Source of the DNA: Hymenolepis diminuta
Lineage: Eukaryota; Platyhelminthes; Cestoda; Cyclophyllidea; Hymenolepididae
Direction: 5' to 3'
Assembly: GCA_900708905.1 (NCBI GenBank)
Contig: CAADRB010000006.1
Coordinates: 3,664,233-3,728,232, forward strand
Length of the DNA: 64,000 nt
Shown piece by piece: positions 37,101-47,300 of the stretch (its first letter is position 1; every line of letters begins with the position of its first letter). Under the pieces are notes generated by a model that saw only the letters and a list, made by a program, of their open reading frames with translations, ran no database searches and had not been told where the DNA came from. The translations under genes and the position numbers were made by a program.

Positions 37101-40100
37101 ACTTAAATAAGATTAAAGAATTTCAAATCAAAATTTTAAATCTTTATAAATCTTGGTTTGAAGAATGAAATCACCTTCACTTAATATTATACTGAAAAGA
37201 TTTCCCCTTTGTCTGAATTATATCTTAGAAACGGCCTTTCGTATAAATGGAATAAGTAAATTAAAGCGAACTTTACTCCGTAAAATTGACTTTATCCAAT
37301 CGCTTTCAAGGATATGCTTCAAGCTATCGAACCGCCCTCAAAATCTCAAGAAAAGTACTACATGAAATATGCCGGAGTCATTAAACCTCTTCTTCCGCCT
37401 CCTTAAACAGTCCAAATCATATCAGTGGCCAAGCAAACTAAGCACAGAAGGTATTTTAATAGAGTTAGACGTTTTGACTACTTTTATTTAACCGAGCATA
37501 TTTTTAAGTTAAAATAATTTTGATTCAAATACTACTTACATAGGATGCTTTCCGTGGGTTTGAGTTCACCAGATTCCTTGCCCCTTTGTTGAAAGTGGGG
37601 GATATATGAGCAATTTGCAAAGTGATAATCATGGACCACTGAAATGCAAATGGAATATAAAATCGATATATTTCTGGCGAAATATCAAACATCAAGTCAA
37701 TTTGAATTTCGGAACACTTGCGCATTGCACAATGAAATGTATTCCTTGCTTGAAGTCGGATAATTCATTGCATCCAGAGCAGAGTTCAAGTAAAAAACTT
37801 GATTTACATTTACTTCACCCCTCTTTGTTTCATCCTCTTTTAAACTATTGAAATGTTTCATGATTCCCATGATTAATACTTGAATGGATAATGCTAATAC
37901 GGATTATTTCATAGAACGTTTTTACTATTACCAAAAATATAATTTAATAGGAGAATTTGAGTGATTCATATATTAGATTTAATTAACATTTAATAAAATT
38001 AATGCGCCAGTTTTTAATTTTATTTGTAAATGAAAATATAATTTTTTTCCCAACTTAATCAAAATTTCGGAACTTTATAAATTATTTTTAAACAATTTAG
38101 TCAAAATTAATAACAAAACTAATTAATTTTGTTTTTATAATCAATTAATCATGAATTAGATATTATATTGACTATTTTTTATTGATCAGTAATATTTTCC
38201 ATATCCAGCACAGTTGATTGTATATTTTTGTCAAAAAACACTCATGTTTCATACTTTTACCCAAATATCATCTCACTAGACTCATTTAAAAAGCGATGCG
38301 AAAAGTCGTAAAAGCAAAATCGGGAGGCCACTATGAAAAAACATTTTGGTAAAACTGTTGCTTAATAAACGGCACGGCAGTGTCATGCCAAACTGAATGT
38401 ATGTTTTAGTTTTGAAGGGAGATCGCGCATACCATATGCCAAGAATTTATGAGCTGTTTGGTTAGTCCAACACTTATTTGAACGTGGCATCTGGGATGGA
38501 ATTCACAAAAAACTTTTTGTCCAACATTCTAGCGCTATTTATGCAATTAGGAATGTCTCCATACGGATGGCGTATTTTGAATATTATAAAAATTGACAGT
38601 TTCATAACTTGAATAGATGGATATGAAATGTTAAAAAAATAAAACATTCTTATTAAAATTTTGCATTTATCGCAAGAAATTTTTACCCTTCTTATATATT
38701 TGATGCATATAAATTCATTAATTGGAGTAAATGTTTTTTTTAATTCCTATGGAGAAATTGTTTCAGAAAAGAATTTGATTAATACACAAACATCTTATTT
38801 TTGCGAATTAAAGCGAATATAAAAGAAAAGCTCAATTATGTAAGAAAACTATAATGAGTAATTATTTGGACCGGACCTAAAAAGTCTCACTTTTCAGTTT
38901 TTGCTTAATAGTGGCAGTGGGGTTTTCAAAATAAATTCAATATGATATCTAGTGAAAATCTAATTTTGATAATTATATCTTAAAAAAATCGGGAAAGGTA
39001 ATTTTGAAAACTTCTTATGGAAAGATGAGAAAAAATGCTGAAATCCGGCTAAGTGAAATACACCTTTCAGTTGTTTCTCAATTAAACAATAATAATTAAT
39101 GCCTCTTCCCAGTACAATTGTACTATTTGCGTACGCTGACTCGAGCCTACTCACTCTCTCCCCCTCCCTCTGCTGACTTCTATTGATGACCTACCTGTCA
39201 GTTGCACATCAACAGGCAAGGGATGCGAAATCTGCCAACTGCCTTATCGTTTTTCACTTCACTTGGTCCTCATAAACTGAGTTATCCTTACTCAGTACTG
39301 ATGCCTTCCTCTTTCTAATTTATAAATGCCTAAATTCTCGAACCATTTTATAATCTAATTCGTGAAAGTTGGGTTTTATATTAGTAGTGCAAATTACCAT
39401 TCTTCTCCTGAGAGTCTATTTGAAATAAGAGCAATATAAAAATTTGTTTTAACTAACGCTATAACGTGCATTTCATTTTTTGCAACATGTTGAAATGCGC
39501 AATTCCCTTCATTTATAAAGCATTGTAAAACTGGTCTTCACTGATTGATAGACTATTTTGCGTATTCACATTATAAGAACGCTCGCAGATCTCTTGGAAT
39601 ATAAGTCGAAATAAGAAATGTTTTATGGACCAAAAGGTCTTGAACTTTCCCCTTCTCGCAAGATCAATTTACCTTTAGGAATTATAATCACTATCAATTA
39701 TTAAATTGCGAAAAAGTATTTTAATTCAAATTTCTCTAATAATTATACATATACACTGTAATACTCGTTTTCAAATAAATATTTCATATTAGTCACGTAA
39801 AATTATTTTATTCAAGAACTCGGAAAAAGTTGGTGAAATTTTATTGCTTAGTCAAAAAGTGAACAATGGAAAACATTTTCAGGTAGGTTAGACAACCAAA
39901 GATATAATTCTAATTTGAAAAGTCATTTATTGCCTGTGTTTTTGATTTAATGCATATTAAATCAAGTGTACCTCTCGCCTTCTGACTAAAGAATTCACGA
40001 ATTAATTATGAAATTTGAAAAAAAATTTTGCTAGATTGCGAGTTTTGCAGCCTTTATCAGGTCTATTACATGCGTCAGAATGAATTAAATTAAATAAAGT

Positions 40101-43100
40101 CCATTCAGGTTAGCAAATAATCAAGTCCAATTATCGAGGAAGAAATTTCAATTTTTAGCTTTTCATTTATGCGATTTCCTGCTAGGCTTTGCAATTAGAC
40201 TCTATTCACTAATCCATTTGCATTTGATCAACATAATACATATCTCAGGAGTAGTTTCTCATTCAAAGGATAAAATTGGCATTGAGAATAGCAATTTAAC
40301 TTTTAAAACCAATTCTAACTTAGGAACTAATATATGTGCTTATTGGTAAGATACCGGAAAATTTGTAAAAAATCAAATCTAATTGGTTACTTTGAAAAAA
40401 TGGGAAAGAGCACATAAACAGCATATTGGGCCAATGCATATTTGTTTTCAGGATGGAATTAAATTAAACTATCACACAACATTTTAATAAGAAAGAGGGA
40501 ATATTCTACATACACCAAGATAGGTTTCCATGAATCATTTTTTATGGTTGTTTATAACTGACGCGAACATCGTTGTGTCTAGGAGAATGCCTCGAAATAA
40601 TGCGAAATTCAAATAAGGCCCCACGCCAAGTGAACTTTCTCATATTTCTTGAATATATACATATATATACATACATATAATCATATCCAATCATCTTACC
40701 AGAATCATTTTCGGGGATAGGTTACATTACCCGAAATCCTTTTCATCTGATGGTTTTTAGAAATTTTATTAAGAACCACGTTTTTATTAGAATAAATATA
40801 TTTCAATTTCTATTATTTTGTAGGGAATTGTCACTGCATTGCAATATCGGTATTCATATTATTTGAGGGGTATTAACTTTAGTTCCAATATATGTATTTG
40901 GAATATTTAGATTCAAAAAATATATCCATTGAGATTGACTAAATGACATTCAGATTGCTCATCTTAACCTTGAGTAAGATAAACGTTTTTGAAGGTCTGC
41001 TGTCCTATAAATATAATTACTCGGATAGACGCTAACACTAATACGGTCTATTAAGGAGAAAATTGGATAATTAATTAAAAGCAATGTAGTCTCTTAAAAT
41101 AAAAAAATAACTTATCGATAAAATTTAAAAAAATGACTGCAAATTAAACTTATTAATGATCTAAATACTTTTAATTTATTCATTTTAATTTTTATGATAA
41201 CTAATGTGGACGAGTACAATATTTAAAAGAACGTAAATTTTAATTTATACTTTTCGACTACCAGAAATAAAACTACGTTGAAAAGTTATTCTCCTGATTA
41301 GGCCCACGAATCTAGCGACATAAATCATTTTAAACGATTTATCCGGTTTTTATGACTAGAAACTTTATCTATGATGTGCCACCTTTAAATTAACCGATCT
41401 GATTGGGCATTTATGAATTTAGATAAAAGTAAATTAACAAATGATCTTATATTCTCTCAATAATTTGAAAATAATTTTATGGTAAAACTTTTATAAATAT
41501 TAATCCTGCCGATAAACTAATTCACAAATAATAAATTGAAAATTCAAATCGCTTTTAAATTCGTCCAGTTTGAAGATATATTTTTAGATCGTGGCATTCT
41601 GCTTTACCAAATTCCTGTTGCTAAGAACATTAAAATTGTTGTATTATAAAGAGAGAAGATCAAAAGGATACAGAGAGCAACATCAAGATATTAAAAATTC
41701 TTCCTTCATTTGATTTTTTGGACCGGGGTTAATCATTATTTAGTAAATGGACCGTTCACGTTCCAAAGTTCAAATTTCCTGATTTATCCGCTTCTCTGAA
41801 GTGTTCAGTGCTTATTTACGAATTTTTAAATAATAACGATCAGTTTTGCCACTTCACTGCTCTTTGTTCCCGAACTGTTTAGAAGGCAGATTATCTTACA
41901 TAATATTTTTATTTTTCCAATTTTAATCCCTGCACACAAAAATTTCCGCGTAATTTTACCAAATTCAAAACTTAAAGAAAATTGGCAGCGATATTGCCAT
42001 GATTTTGAGGATAGAAATGGGGAACATTTGGAAAAAGAGTCGGTCTAGACAGTTTATAAAACGCAATAAAATAATTCTAATTTCCAACTTTTCTTTGAAT
42101 GAGGAATTTTTTCCATAATTATAGAATCCCTGCAGTTGAAATTAAAAAAATAGTCCAAATTTGTCACATCTGTGAGTTAAAAAAAAAGCATTTGACAAGA
42201 AAGACTGTTTAAACGTGTGTTATCCTTCATTTGAATATACTGATGCTGGATTTGTTCATTGAATCAGATTCTATTATACAGAATAATTGGAAGTCTAGAT
42301 CTCCAGACATTTAGATGTATAGGAACAATCCAGCGTATCAACACATCATGAAGCCCAGAAACCGCTTGTTTATCCAAGAACAAAAATGAAGGGGATTCGT
42401 CAAAACGAAATATTCTCAGATCGATTAAAAGACCGTCACTAACTAAATGCTATAGATTACTGTATAAAGTTCCAGTCGCTTCAAGAAATAACAGGTAAAG
42501 GTTTATTTATAATTCAGATACTGAATAAAATTGCATGCTAATGAGTCCCTTTCAATAAAAAAGCTGGTTAATTATTGTCTTACTGGATTTATTTAATCGC
42601 AGTTTTTTTCACCACCCTATACTTTCAGAACTACTTCTGGAATTAATATATATAAATGAATTAACTATTAAATTTACAAAAATTTTGCCTTTATTCGCTC
42701 CAAAATGACTAAAAAACTTTTTATAACTTTTTAGCATTATTTGAATGCCTCAGGGAAACTCCGTGAATATAGTTGCAATTATTGTCGATTTCTCAAAGAA
42801 TTTTAAGTAAAATTTATAAAAATGGGGTCCTCATGAAGATTTTAGACATGCAAAACAGAATATTTGTGCCTAGCAAAATTCAATCAAATCAGATGGATAC
42901 GATCCTAATAAATAACTACAGATCTTGCTATACACTTTTGCTATTATTTATTAAATATTTTTTTAAAAAATGCATAAAAAATTGATTTTCTGTCACGCCT
43001 AAAACTTGACGCTGTATGTCTCAGCCTGAAACCGCTGCTCTATTAAATACCCAAAGTTAAAATTATGATGAATTGGAATCGAATTTAAAAAATCTATTTC

Positions 43101-44101
43101 TTTTACGAACTTAATTCTTCCAAAATCCCGTGTACTGTTCATATTTAAATTGTGAAGATTTCCTTCTCCTTTCTCCAAATTTATGAAACTGATAAAATAT
43201 TTTTAAGTTATTCGCCGATATGTTGCCACGTTTTTTGAATTGATTCCTTAATTCGTGTCTTTTCAAAATTTGATGGGATTGCAACTGCGTAAACAATAAA
43301 TTTTGGCCGTGGTTGAATTGGCTGTTACCGAATTTAGCTCATTATCTACTTTGACAGATCGGGACTATTAGCTACTAATATGTTCTGAATTCAGGTCCAA
43401 TTAACCCAAATACATGATTTTTATGCAAAAATGTTTAAATATTTTAAAACATTGGCGTTTATTCAAAATAACAAACACTTAATATATTAAAATGTGCTAC
43501 TTCTGTTTTGGATTATTTGTAACTGTTTATAGTTAAATATATAACATGATAAATATCAGAATAAATTGTTTTAAAACAAAAATTTTGATTTCATTGCTGT
43601 TCATAACTAAGTATATTGTATTTATTCGCAATATATAAAAATAATTTTTTTACACATGTGGACCAAAATATTTTCACATTGTAAATCTTTCTATTTTTCA
43701 TTCATTTCATATTTATTTTATAAATGATAACTCTGAACGAACTTACGCCATGCCATATTCCACTGTGTATTTTTTCCAACTTCCTTCATGAATTGACATT
43801 TCTTACAATATCGCCAGAGACCCGAGTGAACTGTGTATAGGTTGGTACCGTTCGATGGATCTAACTCTCGCTCAACGGTGAATAGCCAGGAATCCATAGC
43901 AATGGCACAGAATAGGAGCAATACGGCTAGTCCTCCTGCAGCCCAACAAGACCCTAGCAGGAGCCGCTTCTGACCTACTTGTACCCCAACTCCACGTAAT
44001 CCCCTGAGCAGAGATCGAAGAACTCCGATAGGTATACCGGCTAATTGGGACGGGGTCAAAGATGAATGCGTCGCCGCTTCTTCACCATTCATAATCGGCA
44101 T
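22174..44101 (-). CDS. TARP/stargazin-like calcium channel gamma subunit (CACNG family)
   Basis: This four-span membrane protein belongs to the claudin-fold CACNG/TARP family, whose members modulate AMPA receptors or voltage-gated calcium channels. Exons 44101-43747, 37638-37540, 29026-28883 and 23522-22174 join in frame to 648 residues; all introns are phase 1. An in-frame TAG upstream supports the first ATG. TM1 lies at about 47-70. The extracellular loop has an NGT glycosylation sequon (N84), GLW (94-96), C99/C102 and C128 in CSYIPHF, matching stargazin CKQIDHF. TM2 starts at FFPPVGLLLL and TM3 runs LLLFLSGGFCIISGILTLIG across the exon 3/4 junction. TM4 is AFRLCIGAFVLSEFSGVFVI (238-257). 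The tail of about 387 residues is Ser/Arg-rich and ends VTSI, a class I PDZ ligand like stargazin's TTPV. Exon positions match my memory of the vertebrate four-exon CACNG layout. A gamma subunit rather than TARP role is possible. Confidence 0.9.
23523..28882 (-). other. TARP gene intron 3 (5.4 kb)
   Basis: The intron has a GT donor (GTAGAT) after exon 3 and a TTTCCATTTAG acceptor before exon 4. It holds only short unrecognised ORFs. At 24180-24480 a GC-richer block is open on both strands, and I could not assign it. Confidence 0.8.
29111..29137. repeat. Perfect 10-bp inverted repeat near the exon 3 acceptor
   Basis: TGATCAGATC is followed by a 7-nt spacer and GATCTGATCA. It lies about 85 nt upstream of TARP exon 3 in the transcript and could form a hairpin in the pre-mRNA. 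No function is shown. Confidence 0.7.
31880..32345 (+). repeat. Dispersed repeat family 1, two adjacent copies in intron 2
   Basis: The first unit (about 31880-32200) contains a TTTCTTCAGTAAATTT block, a TTGGCCAGCTAACG block and GATAAGCATTGATCATGTGA. The second (about 32225-32345) repeats CTACCTCTCTACTTGACCAG, then GATGTGCACCGATGAGCAT. Both match the 63.3-kb copy (GATGTGCACAGATGGGCATT). Boundaries are approximate. Confidence 0.45.
33500..33615 (+). repeat. Dispersed repeat family 1, partial copy
   Basis: This partial copy shares CCATTAGCCAGATTTAATTA, then GTTGATCATTCCGCTCACTG, with the 63.3-kb copy (GTTAGCCAGAATTGACCGG and following bases). It is diverged and short. Confidence 0.4.
34108..34115. 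repeat. Target-site duplication, left copy
   Basis: AAGATGGT directly abuts the outer end of the left terminal inverted repeat. The identical 8-mer follows the right end at 35177-35184. Merlin elements make 8-9 bp duplications, so the length fits. Confidence 0.9.
34116..34162. repeat. Palindromic left end: TIR followed by its inverted copy
   Basis: The left terminal inverted repeat ends in CCCCCC. After a 3-nt spacer (GCC) comes a 21-bp perfect inverted copy starting GGGGGG, which runs to 34162 just before the gap. The structure could form a strong hairpin and may explain the nearby assembly gap. Confidence 0.92.
34169..34757. other. Assembly gap (589 N) inside the transposon
   Basis: The bases are all N. 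The gap removes the transposase N-terminus, its first catalytic Asp and any further copies of the end repeat. The gap length may be an estimate. Confidence 0.99.
34758..35090 (+). CDS. Merlin transposase, C-terminal 110 residues (5' part in gap)
   Basis: This is the C-terminal part of a DDE transposase of the ISXO2-like/IS1595 group, which cuts and pastes the element. The visible 110 residues run from RGRAPRNKTWAITMVD to a TAG at 35088-35090, three bases before the first right-end repeat. They contain SRDSNVLLPIIRRVI, the second catalytic Asp in IHTDEWPAYNAL, the family motif HFVDPITGIHTQNVE and the catalytic Glu in NVESFNNKLK. The first catalytic Asp, expected in an ETDES-type motif, would lie in the gap. 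The frame has no stop or shift, so the protein may be intact, but this cannot be judged without the missing part. Joining to any start before the gap would be unjustified. Confidence 0.88.
   Translation, partial: RGRAPRNKTWAITMVDTSTAPGIGYAQVVPSRDSNVLLPIIRRVIRSGSEIHTDEWPAYNALDPADEFIHKKITHKYHFVDPITGIHTQNVESFNNKLKAFVKMQKGCIF
35094..35176 (+). repeat. Right end: TIR core in three tandem copies, 30-bp period
   Basis: GGGGGGTATATTGACCTTGA starts at 35094, 35124 and 35154. The first two copies are followed by the same 9-nt spacer (GCATATTAC). The last copy ends in CC and forms the true terminus. With the two copies at the left end, the element carries five copies of the same 21-bp core. Confidence 0.95.
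35177..35184. repeat. Target-site duplication, right copy
   Basis: AAGATGGT is identical to 34108-34115 and lies directly after the right terminal inverted repeat. Confidence 0.9.
37639..43746 (-). other. TARP gene intron 1 (6.1 kb)
   Basis: The intron has a GTAAGT donor after exon 1 and a TTTGCATTTCAG acceptor before exon 2. It contains one family 3 repeat at 39.1-39.3 kb and an AT-rich ATATAC-type stretch near 40655-40685. No other gene was seen in it. Confidence 0.8.
39095..39320 (+). repeat. Dispersed repeat family 3, copy A
   Basis: This copy shares with 52390-52640 a TTGCGTA start, then a CAAGGGATGCGAAATCTGCC-like block and CTTATCG. It shares with the reverse complement of 55310-55590 a block near GTACTGATGCCTTCCTC. 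It is pyrimidine-rich, and boundaries are approximate. Confidence 0.5.
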
Positions 44102-44295
44102 TTTCCGTTGTTCATCAGCATTTGCTAATTCAGATCGCTAGTATTTCCGGGATCTTTGGCTAAGTAGAAAGTAGATATTGAGAAAAATGCTCAATAAAAC
44201 GGAATCAGTTATTCCTTCAGCTCATACGTGGCGATTATGAGTAGTACTGATCCCTCTGGTACGCTTGTGTGCGGCGTGTGTCCAGTCGAACAGCT

Positions 44296-44305
44296 CCGAT
44301 TGGTT
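44296..44305 (-). promoter_or_regulatory. CCAAT box upstream of the TARP gene
   Basis: On the minus strand this reads AACCAATCGG, a good NF-Y type CCAAT box. It lies about 195 nt upstream of the TARP start codon, within a stretch (44220-44340) richer in CpG than the surrounding DNA. A promoter role is inferred from motif and position. Confidence 0.3.
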
Positions 44306-47300
44306 GTGGAGTGGGCGAAAAGCGATGAGAGTCTGCTGCCATCCGTCAGTTATCGCTTTGCTAAGCTCCTCATTGAACCGCTAGGACTTGGAATTTCACA
44401 AGTTTTTGTGCAACGTTTCATCAAATATAGAACGAGAAACCTTTTTTTGAGAAAATAACTGTCAATATAACTCATCGATTATTATAGAGGTATACATAGC
44501 TTTTCTCATTCTATATGTCCTATTGTTGTTTAATCTTCTATTTGATCGAAAAAATTAGTTAATATTTGCATCATTTTTCTACAAGAGAAGAGTTGAAGCA
44601 GAAGAATTTAAAGAAATATGGTAATGCCACTTGTGGTATTCGGATACTTAGTTTCTGGTCAATTGTCAAACCCCTCCACCCTTTGATATACGGCGACATC
44701 AGTTTGATTAATATCACCCTGCCGTCAAGTGTATTTGTACTGGCTTTAAATATTTGTATCTTGAAAAAATATTATAAAGCAATTTAGTAAAGAAATGCTC
44801 TCTCTTTTTTACATAGCACCACATTTTTTACTGGTGATTTGTAATCCTTGATCGTAGTCGCATACCGCTCGGTTGAGCATACTTTATCCGAATGCACATC
44901 GCCTCTTTTAACATCACTCTTAAGAGATCTCTAATTCAGATGGTTAGCAGATTTGTAGAAAATTAAAACACTGCGAAGGAAAAGATGGGTAGAGACGGTT
45001 AAGAAGACCTTTAATCATAAATGGCAAAGAGATGAGTAAATCGAAATGTGAGGTCTCGGAGTTTGTTTGTTCGTAATTGTAATAACAGAAGGTTAAGGCA
45101 TATACTTTTGCGAATTATCCAGTTGGATGAAACTGTAGAGCATAAATCTGTTGGTACCTGTTGGCTTTGCAGCCGATACAGTCGAGTATCACCGTATCAT
45201 ATTTGCGGTGAAATATCACTATGCATTCCGTTTGAAATTGAATTCTAATCAGTTCATGAAATGCATATGCTTCTGACCGACGAAGACATATATATGTTCA
45301 ATGTTCCGTCAAATAGAAGAAAAATTTATAATAACTTCAAAAGTATTCAATCCTTTTTACGTCTGATTGAAGCCGGCGCCATATACGTATTCTGCGTGAA
45401 TAATTATGATTAATTTCAGAAACCGAAACACTTCTCTGCAAGTGAAGTTGCTGTGTAAAGTACTCTCGTATCTACAGAATAATTTATAATAGATAGCTCT
45501 GTCCTGAAAAGGATGAATAAAATTTCAAGATTGTGGTTGATAAGTAAAAGGTAATCGTCATTTTTGATAGTGTTCTCATTCAGTCCGAAGGAATAAAGTG
45601 ATATTTCTGGTATACTGTATCTCTCTAGACATGGATAGGTACAGTTGACGATATTGTTAAGGATATATTGCGATAAAACCTAGTGTAGCATTAAAGAATT
45701 TAATGTATTTATCAAGTGTTCTAGCAGTATAATTATCAGGGCACATCAACAGGCGTATCCAATCTCATTTGTTCCCTTTTAATATCCAGGTCCTTACGTA
45801 ATGCAAGGAATTGTAAATAAACACATATTCCCGTAGTCGAAAATAGCCGATTGTAAAAATTAAATAAGAACTTTCGAAATTGTCTTTTAATTTAACAGTA
45901 GTAGCAGTTTTAACTTATCTGTTCTATTAAATATGCTTTCAAATGCAATATCATTATTTCATAATTATTCTATTCATCATCCCTGTACAGACTCAACTAC
46001 ATCCCACCATCCACCGATGGAGGCTATGAAGTAAGTTTCAGTCGGTATTAAATGATTCATTATGAAATATAATTGTTTTTTTTAATAAACAGGATCTAAG
46101 ACCAACTTTTGAAAAATTCTTTGGATATTTGATTTCTTAAAAAAAATAACGTTCGCGCTTGCTTCAAGATTGAAATTTTATCCCTAGCTCACCTACTCCA
46201 CCTAAACCTTTTAACGCAAATTATTGTTGATATTAATTTATAAAGACCGCCGCCAATTTAAAATATATAACTTGTCTCAGCAACTGTTTGTGGTCTAGAA
46301 TTTCCCATGAATTATTGCCCCTGGCACGCAACAGGTCACCTAATAAAGTAAACTTCAGAATGCAGTTATTTTAAATTATCCACAAATAATTACTGCTTGA
46401 AGTAGAAATGTTAAATGTACTATTGAAATTTATTGGAAGTTGCCAAATATTAAAGAAATATTTAACAGAATAAGAGTAGAAGTTGGAGCGATGAATTATA
46501 AAAGAATTTGTTTCTACTGGAAAATATAATAAACAGGTATTTGTGGGTGTGAAATAGTTACCTTGACAGTAAAGAAATACGATTCGAATAGATGGAAAAG
46601 TTTTGTTGAGAGTTTATTTCGAGTAAAATATAACTGTTATGACATACAATGAAGATCGTTGTTATGAGATATGCTACGCCTGCTCAGACCCCATGAGGAG
46701 AGAAAGCAATGATTTAATCGAACAGACCTAGTCAAGAAACTAGACATTTGGATTTGATAGCTATTTATACGGATTTTGGTTGGTCGGAGACGATTAAACC
46801 AATCATTGGACTTCATTGTCCCATCGTGACAGAATGTAATTGGTTAGAAAACAAATCAATCAATTAAATAACAACCTCCTTTCGATGAAGAACAAAGCAT
46901 TATTTCATCTTTCTATGTAAAAACTTAAGTTAGCCAAGAACATCTCGCTAGTTTTTTAGTTATTAGATAAAATTAGTTATTGAAAGGGTACGATTAACCA
47001 TTAGAATCAACCAACTGATCAATCGGCGTTGGGCATCGTGGACGTAAATTAACTTAGGAGGCCAAAAGACAAATCCAGAAATATTGCCTCACTGAAATAT
47101 GAAGCAGTAAATAATATTTATCAGGTTGCAAGTATAATTTTGATTCCAAAAATTTAAATGAAGTAAGAATCATCTAGTAATCTGGCATTTTTATACTCCT
47201 ACTTTATCTCTCTTCAAAACTATTAAATTATTTTACTTTTCTCTGTGTTCAAATGTCCTACCACGATTAAAATTTGTAATGTTTTTCTATGCTGTCGGTG

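Larger units (their letters stand above)
29027..37539 (-). other. TARP gene intron 2 (8.5 kb)
   Basis: The intron is bounded by a GTAAGT donor after exon 2 and a TATTTCACAG acceptor before exon 3. It carries the Merlin transposon, an assembly gap, and two or three copies of dispersed repeat family 1. The recorded length depends on the gap size. Confidence 0.8.

Noticed and set aside
40650..40690. ATATATAC-rich stretch in TARP intron 1
   Set aside because: Simple low-complexity sequence, too irregular to call a defined repeat.
44228..44458. 76-codon plus-strand ORF just upstream of the TARP gene
   Set aside because: No recognisable motif. It overlaps the presumed promoter of the opposite-strand gene, so it is more likely non-coding.
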